DNA of 64,000 bases, from the NCBI GenBank assembly GCA_013201155.1, contig CP053716.1, positions 1,426,001 through 1,490,000 of the forward strand. Reading direction: 5' to 3'. The notes beneath the pieces were generated by a model. That model was given only the letters and a program-made list of their open reading frames with translations. It did no database searches and was not told the origin of the DNA. Below, in pieces: positions 47,364-56,094 of this stretch. The translations under genes were made by a program, and so were the position numbers. This stretch comes from Berryella wangjianweii. Its GTDB lineage: Bacteria > Actinomycetota > Coriobacteriia > Coriobacteriales > Eggerthellaceae. Numbering within the stretch: position 1 is the first letter of the stretch; the number at the start of each line of letters is the position of its first letter.

Positions 47364-50228
47364 ATGTCCGCAGAGCTTCAGATGGGGGTCATTTCGGCAG
47401 GAGGCGGAAGCTACCGCTACGTGCCCACCAGTCAGGTTGACGGAGCTGCGCGCCTTCCGTATGCCCTGACCGTGCTGCTGGAAAACGTGCTGCGCTGCGT
47501 GGCCGATCCCGACCAGCGACAGCGCTGCGCCGAGCGCATCATGGCCGCCGCCCGTTCGGGGTCTGCCGGCGACGAGGTTGAGTTCTCGCCGGCGCGCGTG
47601 CTGTTCCAGGACTTCACAGGCGTGCCCGCATTCGTGGACTTCGCCGAGATGCGCGAGGCCTGCGCGCGGCTGGGGGGCGACCCCGAGGCGATCAACCCGC
47701 AGATTCCCTGCGACCTGGTAATCGACCATTCGGTAATCGCCGATGTGGCGGGCGCACCCGACGCGCTGGAGCGGAACATGCGCCTGGAATTCGAGCGCAA
47801 TGCCGAGCGCTATACGTTTCTGAAGTGGGCGCAGTCGTCGTTCAGGAACGTGAGCATCGTGGAGCCGGGTTTGGGCATCTGCCATCAGCTGAACATCGAG
47901 CGCTTCGCGGCGGGCGTGATGCTGAGCGATGCCGGCGAGGTGGTGCGTGATGCGGCGGCGCTGTCGCGCGCGGGTCGTCTTGATAAGGCGGCGGATGCGC
48001 GCGGGCGGGAATCGACGAATGCGGGGGTCGTCGCAACGGGGGCCGCCGTCGTGGGGGTCGAGGTTGCATCCGCGCCGTCGGATGCGTCGGCGCAGGCCGC
48101 TGCGTCTGCGGGCGTCGGCTGCGATGGCGCCTCAGACACCCTGCCGCTTGCCTACTTCGACACGCTGGTGGGCACCGACAGCCATACCCCCACGGCAAAC
48201 GGCCTGGGCGTGCTGGGATGGGGCGTGGGCGGCATCGAGGCTGAAGCCGCCGCGCTTGGCCAGCCGATCACCATCCTGGTGCCGAAGGTGGTGGGCGTGC
48301 GTCTCGTGGGGCGCCTGGCCCCCGCGGCCTCGGCCATGGACGTGGCGCTTCACTTTGCCCAGATGCTGCGCGCCGAGGGCGTGGTGGGCTGCTTCGTGGA
48401 GTGCTTCGGCCCCGGGCTGGCCGGTCTGAGCGCCACGCAGCGCACGTGCATTGCCAACATGACCCCCGAGTACGGCAGCACGTGCACGCTGTTTCCCGTG
48501 GACGAGCGCACGCTTGAGTTCCTGCGGCTTACGGGGCGCAGCGATGCTCAGTGTCAGCTGGTGAGGGCGTATGCGCAGGCTCAGGGCCTGTGGCACGACC
48601 CCGCCGAGCCCGAGCGCTCGTACGCGCGCGTGATCGAGGTTGACCTGAGCTCGATCGAGCCCTCGGCTTCGGGACCCTCGCGTCCTCACGATCGTTTCCT
48701 GCTGCGCGACGCACGCGAGCGCTTTCGCGCGGTGTGCGCCGAGCGTGGCCTGGACTGCAGCCTGCGGGTGGATGTGAGCCTGCCGACGGGTGACGAGCGC
48801 CTTGCGCACGGGACGATCGCCCTGGCCGCTATCACCAGCTGCACCACGGCTGCCGACCCGCGCATGATGCTGGCGGCCGGCTTGGCCGCGCGCAACGCTG
48901 TGCGAGCGGGGCTGGCTCCCAAGCCGTGGGTGAAGTGCGTGTTCGCCCCCGGAAGCCATGCGGGCACCGTGATGCTGCAGCGCGCCGGCCTTATGGAGGC
49001 GCTGCAGCGGATCGGCTTTCACCCATGCGGGTTCGGCTGCATGAGCTGCATCGGCAACTCGGGGCCGATAGCGCAGCCTTTGCAGCAGGTCAGCGATCGT
49101 ATCGAGCTGGCCAGCGTGCTGTCGGGCAACCGCAACTTCGAGGGACGCATCTCGCCCGACGTGTCGCAGAACTACCTGATGCAACCTGCGGCCGTGATCG
49201 CGTATGCTCTGGCGGGCACCATGGACTTCGACGTCTGCGAGGGGGTGCTGGGCCACGCTCCCGATGGCAGCCCGGTGCGCATGGCCGACATCATGCCCGA
49301 CGGCGACGAGCTCGATCGCGTGTACGCCCGCTTCGTCACCGCTGGGGCGTACGAGCAGGGAAGGCGCGAGACGGCAGGCGGCGCGGGCAACTGGGAGGCG
49401 CTTGAGGCTCCCGCAGGCAGCCTGTTCGCATGGGACGATGCGTCCACCTACGTGCGTCGCCCCCCGTACTTCGAGGGCATGGGCGCGCATCCGGCCGGCT
49501 GCGACGCCGTATGCGAGGCGCGTGCGTTGGCGAAGCTGGGCGACTTCATCACCACCGACCACATCTCGCCCGCCGGATCGATCGCCTTGGGCACGCCGGC
49601 GGCCCGCTACCTGCAGGAGCACGGGGTGGAGGCGCGTGACTTCAACACGCTGGGCTCGCGCCGCGGCAACCACGAGGTGATGATGCGCGGCACCTTCGCG
49701 AACGTGAAGCTGGCCAACGAGCTGGCGCCCGGCAAGCGCGGAGGATGGTCGTTCGACTTCTGCGAGGGGACGGCGCGCCCGCTGTTCGACGTATCGGAGC
49801 GCTATCGCAGCGAGGGCGTCGGGATGGTGGTGCTGGCGGGCTGCATGTACGGCAGCGGCTCGTCGCGCGATTGGGCGGCGAAGGGGCCGAAGCTGCTGGG
49901 CGTGCGCGCGGTGCTTGCGAAGAGCTTCGAGCGCATCCATCGTTCGAATCTGGTGGGCATGGGAATCGTGCCCCTGCAGTTCTTGGAAGGACAGGGCGCT
50001 GATGAGCTGGGATTGGATGGCAGCGAGCGCTACACGGTGGAGCCGATCGACTTCGCAGCCGGGTTGCCGAGCCCGCGCGAGGTGGCTGTGCGCGCGCGGC
50101 GCGACGACGGGGAAGAGGTGACGTTTCGCGCAACGGTGCGGGTGGACACGCCTACCGAGGGACGCTATCTGCAGCACGGCGGCATCCTTCCCTTCGTGCT
50201 GCGCAATCTGGTCGAGGCATCGCGATAG
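47364..50228 (+). CDS. acnA: Aconitate hydratase (AcnA/IRP1 type) with Ala-rich insertion
   Basis: A 954-residue [4Fe-4S] enzyme isomerising citrate to isocitrate. Cluster cysteines are Cys493 (SCTT), Cys559 and Cys562 (GFGCMSCIGNSG), spaced exactly as in E. coli AcnA but shifted by nearly 60 residues. The shift is explained by an in-frame, low-complexity Ala/Gly/Val/Ser insertion at about residues 195-255, just before the conserved FDTLVGTDSHT. The swivel domain follows with a GSRRGNHEVMMRGTF block and GSSRDWAAKGP. The ATG follows CGAGGGGG. With the upstream icd it forms the oxidative TCA branch toward glutamate. Confidence 0.95.
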   Translation: MSAELQMGVISAGGGSYRYVPTSQVDGAARLPYALTVLLENVLRCVADPDQRQRCAERIMAAARSGSAGDEVEFSPARVLFQDFTGVPAFVDFAEMREACARLGGDPEAINPQIPCDLVIDHSVIADVAGAPDALERNMRLEFERNAERYTFLKWAQSSFRNVSIVEPGLGICHQLNIERFAAGVMLSDAGEVVRDAAALSRAGRLDKAADARGRESTNAGVVATGAAVVGVEVASAPSDASAQAAASAGVGCDGASDTLPLAYFDTLVGTDSHTPTANGLGVLGWGVGGIEAEAAALGQPITILVPKVVGVRLVGRLAPAASAMDVALHFAQMLRAEGVVGCFVECFGPGLAGLSATQRTCIANMTPEYGSTCTLFPVDERTLEFLRLTGRSDAQCQLVRAYAQAQGLWHDPAEPERSYARVIEVDLSSIEPSASGPSRPHDRFLLRDARERFRAVCAERGLDCSLRVDVSLPTGDERLAHGTIALAAITSCTTAADPRMMLAAGLAARNAVRAGLAPKPWVKCVFAPGSHAGTVMLQRAGLMEALQRIGFHPCGFGCMSCIGNSGPIAQPLQQVSDRIELASVLSGNRNFEGRISPDVSQNYLMQPAAVIAYALAGTMDFDVCEGVLGHAPDGSPVRMADIMPDGDELDRVYARFVTAGAYEQGRRETAGGAGNWEALEAPAGSLFAWDDASTYVRRPPYFEGMGAHPAGCDAVCEARALAKLGDFITTDHISPAGSIALGTPAARYLQEHGVEARDFNTLGSRRGNHEVMMRGTFANVKLANELAPGKRGGWSFDFCEGTARPLFDVSERYRSEGVGMVVLAGCMYGSGSSRDWAAKGPKLLGVRAVLAKSFERIHRSNLVGMGIVPLQFLEGQGADELGLDGSERYTVEPIDFAAGLPSPREVAVRARRDDGEEVTFRATVRVDTPTEGRYLQHGGILPFVLRNLVEASR

Positions 50229-50322
50229 CGTGCAGGTTGCGGACCCCGGTTGGGGGAGGCCGCCGTCACGCAATCGATCCAGGAGAGGGCGTGGAGATTG
50301 GCTTGCCGACCTTCGCCGGGGC

Positions 50323-50350
50323 TTGACGGACTGCGGCTGCCGACTATAGT
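50323..50350 (+). promoter_or_regulatory. rplJL promoter
   Basis: TTGACG (50323-50328) and TATAGT (50345-50350) at 16 bp, just ahead of the L10 leader. Confidence 0.75.
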
Positions 50351-50390
50351 AAATGGGCTGCCATTGCGCAGCACGGACAGTTAACCTGTT

Positions 50391-50512
50391 CCGCTACCCA
50401 AGACAGCAGGTGCCCTGCGGGGCTCAAACGCCATAGGCGGCCCGCCGAGGTGGTCATGCAAACCTGTATGTGCCGACCCTCGCTGTCTTCGATGGCGGGG
50501 GTCGTTTCGTTT
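50391..50512 (+). promoter_or_regulatory. Ribosomal protein L10 leader with attenuator
   Basis: The leader carries the conserved AAGACAGCAGGTG (50399-50411) and CCGCCGAGGT (50442-50451) blocks of L10 leaders, where the L10(L12) complex binds to repress its own operon. It is followed by a terminator-type hairpin: CGACCCTCGC (50474-50483) with GCGGGGGTCG (50495-50504), then TTTCGTTT. Confidence 0.85.
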
Positions 50513-50574
50513 GCGCGGACGGCTCCACCCGTTACGGGGCGGAACGACGATGCAGACGAAAGGAGGTGCACTGC

Positions 50575-51096
50575 ATGCCCAACGCACAGAATCAGGCGAT
50601 GATGGCCGCCATCAAGGAGGACCTCACTGACGTGAGCGCCGTGTGGGTGGTGGACTACCGCGGCCTGAACGTGAAGGCGGTCGAGGAGCTTCGCCGCAAC
50701 ATCCGCGAGGCCGATGCATCGATGAAGGTGTACAAGAACACCCTCGTGCGCATCGCCCTGAAGGAGCTCGACCTGGCGAACATGGACGAAGTGCTCGAAG
50801 GCCCCTCTGCCTTCGTGTTCTGCAAGAACGACCCTGTCGCTTCGGCGAAGGCCCTGACCGAGTTCGCGAAGCAGAACGACAAGCTGGCGATCAAGGGCGG
50901 CATGATGGAGAACAGCTTCGTCACGGCCGACCAGTTCGACGCAGTTGCGTCGCTGCCTTCGCGCGAGCAGCTTCTGGCGCAGATCGCCGGCGCGATCTCG
51001 GGGGTGGCGCGCGGCCTGGCCGTGTCCATCAACGGCGTGCCCAGCGGGCTGGCACAGGCGATCAAGCAGGTCGCCGAGCAGAAGCCCGCTGCATAG
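50575..51096 (+). CDS. rplJ: Ribosomal protein L10
   Basis: A 173-residue protein that forms the base of the L7/L12 stalk. The RGLNVKAVEELRRNIRE region contacts rRNA; the C-terminal helix binds L12 dimers. The ATG at 50575 follows a strong AAAGGAGGTG. Upstream lies aconitase rather than rplK-rplA, so the unit has its own promoter and leader. Confidence 0.97.
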   Translation: MPNAQNQAMMAAIKEDLTDVSAVWVVDYRGLNVKAVEELRRNIREADASMKVYKNTLVRIALKELDLANMDEVLEGPSAFVFCKNDPVASAKALTEFAKQNDKLAIKGGMMENSFVTADQFDAVASLPSREQLLAQIAGAISGVARGLAVSINGVPSGLAQAIKQVAEQKPAA

Positions 51097-51172
51097 GCGT
51101 GCTTCGACGGGCCGCAAGGCCGCTTAATTCAACGGACCTGACCGCGCGAGCGGTCGCATGAAAGGAACAGAA

Positions 51173-51550
51173 ATGGCTGTTACCAAGGAAGAGATCATCG
51201 AGGCCCTCAAGGAGATGACCCTGCTGGAGGCTTCCGAGCTGGTGTCCATGATCGAGGAGACCTTCGGCGTGTCCGCCGCTGCCCCCGTGGCCGTCGCTGC
51301 CGTGGGCGGCGCTGCCCCGGCCGAGGCTGCCGAGGAGAAGACCGAGTTCGACGTGGTGCTCGAGGGCTTCGGCGACAACAAGATCGCCGTCATCAAGGCC
51401 GTGCGTGAGCTGACCGGTCTGGGCCTGAAGGAGGCCAAGGACACCGTCGAGGGTGCCCCCAAGGCCATCGCCGAGGGCGTTGCCAAGGAGAAGGCTGACG
51501 AGATGAAGGCCAAGCTTGAGGAGGCCGGCGCTGCCGTCACCCTCAAGTAA
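51173..51550 (+). CDS. rplL: Ribosomal protein L7/L12
   Basis: A 125-residue stalk protein: N-terminal dimerisation helices ([21 protein letters not shown]), an Ala-rich hinge (about 37-53) and a C-terminal domain with the EF-G/EF-Tu contact [16 protein letters not shown]. The ATG at 51173 gives the usual MAVTKEE start and follows GAAAGGA; an in-frame ATG five codons earlier overlaps the ribosome binding site. Confidence 0.97.
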   Translation: MAVTKEEIIEALKEMTLLEASELVSMIEETFGVSAAAPVAVAAVGGAAPAEAAEEKTEFDVVLEGFGDNKIAVIKAVRELTGLGLKEAKDTVEGAPKAIAEGVAKEKADEMKAKLEEAGAAVTLK

Positions 51551-51580
51551 CCAGGCTGCCGCCTGAGCTTGAGCGCTTCG

Positions 51581-51606
51581 AGAGGGCCCTTCGGGCCCTC
51601 TTTTTT
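51581..51606 (+). terminator. Terminator of rplJL
   Basis: AGAGGGCCC and GGGCCCTCT, a perfect nine-pair stem with a TTC loop, followed by TTTTT. It separates rplJL from any rpoBC genes. Confidence 0.93.
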
Positions 51607-51725
51607 ATGCCGGGCGCAGGATTGCGCAAGATTCGCGTCAGGTTTGTTTGATTAACTGGCATCAGAACATACAAGAGCGTTTGCTCGCGTACACTGAGGG
51701 TGAGTGAAACCTGAAAGGAGTTTCT

Positions 51726-52928
51726 ATGAGCAACGTGAGATACTTTGATGCTTCCTGGCGCGACCTTACCAAGTCGGAGGGCTGGTTCAAGAAAATGATG
51801 CTGCTGGGTCTGGTGAGCATCGTTCCCATCTTCGGCTCCATCGTCACCAACGGATACCTGTACGGATGGGCTCGCGACTGCGCCTGGGGCGTTCGGACGC
51901 AGCTGCCCGCCCGTATATTCGGCAACGAGGATGGCAAACTGTACCGTCGCGGCTTCTTCATCTTCGTCATCGGCATCGTTGCCGCGGCAATTCCCTGGCT
52001 TATCTCGCAGTTTATCGAGATCAGCACCGGTTTCGGCTCCGCAGCCATACTCAATTCCCTTACGGCGCACTATCTGCCCAGCTACAACGACTACGGTATG
52101 TCGGGGGTGGATTCCTTCGCAAGATTGACCTGGACCCCGGCTGTGATTACCGCCATCATGGTCGGTGGCCTGGCGAGCGTGGTGTTCTCGATCATCGGAA
52201 CGCTGTATTGCTTCGTGGCCAGCATGCGTTCGTCGATCTACGACAATCTGTCCTCGGGCTTCCAGTTCGGCAAGATATTCGCCATGATCAAGCACGATGC
52301 GGGCGGCATGGCGCGAATCTTCGTGATGGCGCTGCTTGCGGATATCGTGTGCGGTCTGATCCTTGGTCTGGTGACCGTGCTGATCATGCTGGTGGGCGTG
52401 TTTATGTTTGCGGGCTTGATGGTGGGTGCGTCGAGTGGGTCGGAGCCGAGCCTGGGCTTCGTTATGCTGATGGTGTTCCTGGTCATGGTCGTGCTCGCTG
52501 CGCTGTTCTACTTCTTCGCGGTGCTTCAGGCCATCGTGCAGGCGCTGGTGGCCCGCGCTCTGGGTTACTGGACGGCTCAGTTCGACGTTCCTTCGTGGGG
52601 TGCGCAGACCGATCCCATGCCCTTTGAGCGTATGCCGGCGGTTGGCGCTCAGGCCCCTGAGGCTCCGATGCCCTCCGTGACGCCCGAGTACACCCCGCCT
52701 GTCGCTCCGACGGCGGCTGCCCCGGCTTCCGAGGCTGCGTCCGAGGCTGTCGCTTCGCAGTCCGCAGCGGGGCAGGACGCCTCGGCTGCGGATGCCGTTG
52801 CCGCAGATGCTCCGATCGCGGATGCTGCTGCTTCGGCGTCGCAGCAGGCTGCTGAGGCAACCCAGGCCCCCGTCGCCGAGGCTGCTCCCGCCGCCCAGGC
52901 TGAGCGGCCGGCCGACGAGCAGAAGTAG
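51726..52928 (+). CDS. DUF4013-like multi-pass membrane protein with long Ala/Pro-rich tail
   Basis: A 400-residue protein with about six hydrophobic segments in two clusters (residues about 25-48, 75-97, 138-165, 198-235, 245-275). The start, with a PIFGSIVTNGYLYGWARD stretch, resembles DUF4013 proteins. The last 120 residues or so are acidic, Ala/Pro/Ser-rich and predicted disordered. The function of the family is unknown. The ATG follows GAAAGGAG; the gene stands alone between two terminators. Confidence 0.75.
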   Translation: MSNVRYFDASWRDLTKSEGWFKKMMLLGLVSIVPIFGSIVTNGYLYGWARDCAWGVRTQLPARIFGNEDGKLYRRGFFIFVIGIVAAAIPWLISQFIEISTGFGSAAILNSLTAHYLPSYNDYGMSGVDSFARLTWTPAVITAIMVGGLASVVFSIIGTLYCFVASMRSSIYDNLSSGFQFGKIFAMIKHDAGGMARIFVMALLADIVCGLILGLVTVLIMLVGVFMFAGLMVGASSGSEPSLGFVMLMVFLVMVVLAALFYFFAVLQAIVQALVARALGYWTAQFDVPSWGAQTDPMPFERMPAVGAQAPEAPMPSVTPEYTPPVAPTAAAPASEAASEAVASQSAAGQDASAADAVAADAPIADAAASASQQAAEATQAPVAEAAPAAQAERPADEQK

Positions 52929-52995
52929 CGCGCATCGGGCAATCGGCCTGCGCGCTGCGCAGATCGCGGTCACGGTGAAAGGTCGCGGCTTTGCA

Positions 52996-53033
52996 GGGAG
53001 GGCGTCCCCGAAGGGGCGTCCTCCCTTTCGTTT
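52996..53033 (+). terminator. Terminator after the DUF4013-like gene
   Basis: GGGAGGGCGTCCC (52996-53008) pairs with GGGGCGTCCTCCC (53013-53025) with two G-U pairs and a CGAA loop, followed by TTTCGTTT. The remaining 225 bases to the ATPase gene's end (minus strand) hold nothing recognisable. Confidence 0.8.
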
Positions 53034-53257
53034 GGGGGCAGGGGGTGCTTGAGGACGAGGTGTCGGCGGCGGGTGCGGCGTGATGAGCGACGGGCGTGGC
53101 GGGGGCGGTTCAGGACGCAGGGTGCTGCGGGCATGTGTTCGTGATGACGACGTGACGGCACCGGTGATCGGGAGCCGGGCCTGCTTTCCGCATCTTTTCT
53201 CGCGTTCTCATGCAGCAGCCCGCCCCTGGCGTCTCGCGGGGAAGAGCGGGTGCCTCC

Positions 53258-55183
53258 CTAGCTGCGCCCCGTGCCTGAGATGCGCTTCACCCGCAGAGCG
53301 CGCATGGCGTTCACGATCGCCACGACAGCCACGCCCACATCGCCGAACACGGCCATCCACATGTTCGCAATGCCGAACACGGGCAGGGCCAGAATCATGA
53401 TGCCCACCTTCACGCCGATGGCGAACACGATGTTCTGCCACACGATGCGCATGGTCTTGCGGGCGATGCGGATGGCCAGCGCGATGTTCGACGGGCGGTC
53501 GTTCATCAGCACGATGTCGGCAGCCTCGATGGCTGCGTCGGAGCCCATGGCCCCCATGGCGATGCCGATGTCGGCGCGCATCAGCACCGGTGCGTCGTTG
53601 ATGCCGTCGCCCACGAATGCCAGCTTGCCTTTCGGGCTGGTGGAGGCCAGCAGGTCTTCTACCAGCGATACCTTGTCCTGGGGCAGCAGCTGGGCGCGAT
53701 GCTCGTCGATTCCCAGACGCGCGGCTACGGCCTGCGCAACTTCCTCGCGGTCGCCGGTCAGCATTACCGCGCGATTCACGCCGGCAGCGTGCAGCTGTCG
53801 GATGGCCTGGGCCGCATCCTCCTTCACCAGGTCGGCTATTACGATGTGGCCCACGTAGGCGCCGTCGAGGGCCACGTGCAGCACGGTTCCCTCCAGCGTG
53901 CATGCATGCCAGTCGGCGATGCCGAGCGTGCTCATCAGCTTGTCGTTGCCCACGGCCACCACGTGCTCGTCCACCATCGCGCTTACGCCGTGTCCGCCCT
54001 GCTCGGTGACGTCGCGCACGCGCGCGGCATCGATGGTGCCGGTGTAGGCGCTGCGCAGCGACAGGGCGATGGGGTGGTCGGAGTACGCCTCGGCATGGGC
54101 GGCCATCGACAGCACGGCATCGGGATCGACGTCGGCGCGCGGGTGAATCGCCACCACGTTGAAGGTTCCGTCGGTGAGGGTGCCCGTCTTGTCGAAGGCG
54201 ATGACCTCGGTGTCGGCCAGGGCTTCCAGGTAGCTGGACCCCTTCACCAGAATCCCCGCGCGCGACGCGGCACCGATGCCGCCGAAAAATGACAGGGGTA
54301 CGCTGATCACCAGGGCGCAAGGGCAGCTGACCACCAGGAAGATGAGGGCGCTCTGCACGCAGTCGGCCCAGTGCGCCTGAAAGGCGAGGGGCGGAATCAC
54401 GGCAATGGCCGCCGCCAGGCCCACCACTACCGGCGTGTAGTAGCGCGCGAAGCGCGTGATGAAGCTTTCGGTGCGGGCCTTCTTCTCGCTTGCCGACTCA
54501 ACCAGCTCAAGAATGCGCTGGACGGTGGACTGCTCGTACTCCTTGGCCACGCGCACGGTAAGGGCCCCCGTCATGTTGACGCAGCCGCTGATCACCTCCG
54601 AGTCGGGACCGACGACGCGGGGCACGCTTTCGCCGGTGAGGGCCGCGGTGTCAAGCTGCGAGCCGCCCTGCACCACCGTGCCGTCGAGGGGAATTCGCTC
54701 ACCCGGCTTCACCACGATCAGGTCGCCTACAGCTACGTCGTAGGGGCTCACCTGCTCCAGCCTGTCATCGCGCATCACGTTGGCGAACTCGGGGGCGATG
54801 TCCATCATCTCGGCGATCGACTTGCGCGACTTGTCCACCGCATAGTTCTGGAACCACTCGCCGATCTGGTAGAAGATCATCACGGCAGCGCCTTCGGCCA
54901 TGTGGGGCTCGCCTTCGGGGAACAGCACCAGGGCGAAGGCGCCGATGGTGGCGATCGCCATCAGGAAGCTCTCATCCAGCATGCGCCCACGCATGACCCC
55001 GCGTGCAGCGCGGGCGAGCACGTCGTGGCCCGCTATCAGGTAGGGAACCAGGAACAGGGCGAACTCCGCGCGTACGGCGCTGACGGGGTCGAGCCATCGC
55101 TCGAAAGGGGTCAGCTCGAACGCCACCAGCAGCACAAGTGCGCTGAGGATGCGGAGGAGGTTCTTCTTCTGGGCGGTGCTCAT
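53258..55183 (-). CDS. zntA: P1B-type metal-efflux ATPase (Zn/Cd/Pb class)
   Basis: A 641-residue ATP-driven metal exporter lacking an N-terminal metal-binding domain. Seen: the TGE loop in TALTGESVP, the metal-site CPC (Cys287-Pro288-Cys289, in SCPCALVISVP), phosphorylated Asp331 in DKTGTLTDG, a GDGINDAP hinge and a final helix region with an Asp in GDVGVAVVAI that fits the Zn-type third membrane site. The CPCALVIS-type helix suits Zn/Cd/Pb rather than Cu. It is last of a three-gene unit after an SmtB-like repressor and a free HMA domain that can stand in for its missing one. Symbol by function; zntA/cadA cannot be distinguished. Confidence 0.9.
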   Translation of the reverse strand: MSTAQKKNLLRILSALVLLVAFELTPFERWLDPVSAVRAEFALFLVPYLIAGHDVLARAARGVMRGRMLDESFLMAIATIGAFALVLFPEGEPHMAEGAAVMIFYQIGEWFQNYAVDKSRKSIAEMMDIAPEFANVMRDDRLEQVSPYDVAVGDLIVVKPGERIPLDGTVVQGGSQLDTAALTGESVPRVVGPDSEVISGCVNMTGALTVRVAKEYEQSTVQRILELVESASEKKARTESFITRFARYYTPVVVGLAAAIAVIPPLAFQAHWADCVQSALIFLVVSCPCALVISVPLSFFGGIGAASRAGILVKGSSYLEALADTEVIAFDKTGTLTDGTFNVVAIHPRADVDPDAVLSMAAHAEAYSDHPIALSLRSAYTGTIDAARVRDVTEQGGHGVSAMVDEHVVAVGNDKLMSTLGIADWHACTLEGTVLHVALDGAYVGHIVIADLVKEDAAQAIRQLHAAGVNRAVMLTGDREEVAQAVAARLGIDEHRAQLLPQDKVSLVEDLLASTSPKGKLAFVGDGINDAPVLMRADIGIAMGAMGSDAAIEAADIVLMNDRPSNIALAIRIARKTMRIVWQNIVFAIGVKVGIMILALPVFGIANMWMAVFGDVGVAVVAIVNAMRALRVKRISGTGRS

Positions 55184-55251
55184 GGCGCTTCCTTCGGTAA
55201 CTGAGGCTGATGCGGGCTGCCGTGCAGGCCGACCTCGGGGGGGCGAGTGGT

Positions 55252-55470
55252 CTACCCTCGAATGGTGCAGCCGGGCTCGATGGCGTCGAACAGGCGCTTC
55301 GACTCCTCAAGCGCCTGCGGGAACAGGTCGTCGTCTGCCTCAAGCGTGAAGCGCATCGTGAGGAAGTTCACGCGCGCGTCAATCACGCCCTCCACGTTCC
55401 TCACGGCGTCCTCGATCTTGTTTCCGCAGTGGGCGCAGAGGTTTCCGTCCAGCCTGTAGGCGCGTTTCAT
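55252..55470 (-). CDS. Stand-alone heavy-metal-associated (HMA) domain
   Basis: A 72-residue ferredoxin-like metal-binding domain with the site GNLCAHC (Cys12, Cys15). In most Zn/Cd ATPases this domain is the N-terminus of the pump; here it is a separate gene 68 bases before the pump's start. It probably buffers metal and delivers it to, or regulates, the ATPase. The ATG follows GAGGAAAGG on the minus strand. Confidence 0.9.
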   Translation of the reverse strand: MKRAYRLDGNLCAHCGNKIEDAVRNVEGVIDARVNFLTMRFTLEADDDLFPQALEESKRLFDAIEPGCTIRG

Positions 55471-55504
55471 GGGAAATCCTTTCCTCGTCGGTCGGGCTAT
55501 CGGA

Positions 55505-55846
55505 TTATTCGCAGATGTGCGTAAGACCTACCAGCAGCATGGCGTTCACGTGGTCGTCGGCGAGCGAGTAGGTGATGTTCTTGCCGTCGCGCTGAAACCT
55601 TACCAGGTGAGCCTGCTTCAGGATGCGCAGCTGATGCGACACGGCGCTCTGGGTTGCCCCGATGGCCTCGGCGATCTCGGCCACGTAGCGCTCACGTTCC
55701 ATCAACGTGTACAGAATCTTGATCCGCGTGGTGTCGGAGAACACCTTGAACAGGTCGGCCAGTTCGTACAGCAGCTCTTCCTCGGGCATGCCCTCGGGCA
55801 GGTTGGGATCGATGAGCAGATGGCTTTCGATAGGCGGTTCAGTCAT
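55505..55846 (-). CDS. ArsR/SmtB-family zinc-responsive repressor
   Basis: A 113-residue winged-helix repressor; the ATG at 55846 follows GCAAGGAG, while the frame's further extension upstream runs through the operator. The recognition helix is in ATQSAVSHQLRILKQAHLV. The C-terminal helix carries Asp97-x-His99, His110 and Glu113, the exact spacing of the SmtB/CzrA alpha-5 zinc site, so Zn(II) is the likely inducer. There is no ELCVCDL-type cysteine site on helix 3. It should repress the HMA and ATPase genes downstream through the palindrome at 55873-55888. Confidence 0.92.
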   Translation of the reverse strand: MTEPPIESHLLIDPNLPEGMPEEELLYELADLFKVFSDTTRIKILYTLMERERYVAEIAEAIGATQSAVSHQLRILKQAHLVRFQRDGKNITYSLADDHVNAMLLVGLTHICE

Positions 55847-55872
55847 GGCGACTCCTTGCAAGAAGAGTACAT

Positions 55873-55888
55873 ATGAACAACTGTTCAT
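55873..55888. promoter_or_regulatory. SmtB/CzrA-type operator
   Basis: ATGAACA-AC-TGTTCAT, a perfect 7-2-7 inverted repeat of the kind bound by SmtB/CzrA repressors (TGAACA half-sites), 27 bases upstream of the repressor's start codon. Confidence 0.8.
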
Positions 55889-56094
55889 TCGAATGGTAAC
55901 GGCATGGGCGGGTGATGTCAACATAGCGACGCGATGCGGACATCGGTGCCGGAGGCGAAGCAAGCGGGGCGGGCGAAGTCGAGCGCTGGAATCGCCCTCG
56001 GGGCGGTGGTATAGTGCCCACATTAGCCTTGATTGCGAACAATGCGATCAAACGCGGGCGCGAGGGGCGCTGGCACGCAAGAGACGAGGACCTC

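Noticed and set aside
47930-48150. Frameshift or gene fusion in aconitase
   Set aside because: The frame is continuous and motifs resume exactly after the insertion, so it is an in-frame insertion.
53208-54320. 370-codon ORF in another minus frame inside the metal ATPase
   Set aside because: Shadow of the ATPase frame, Arg/Gly-rich, with no start signal.
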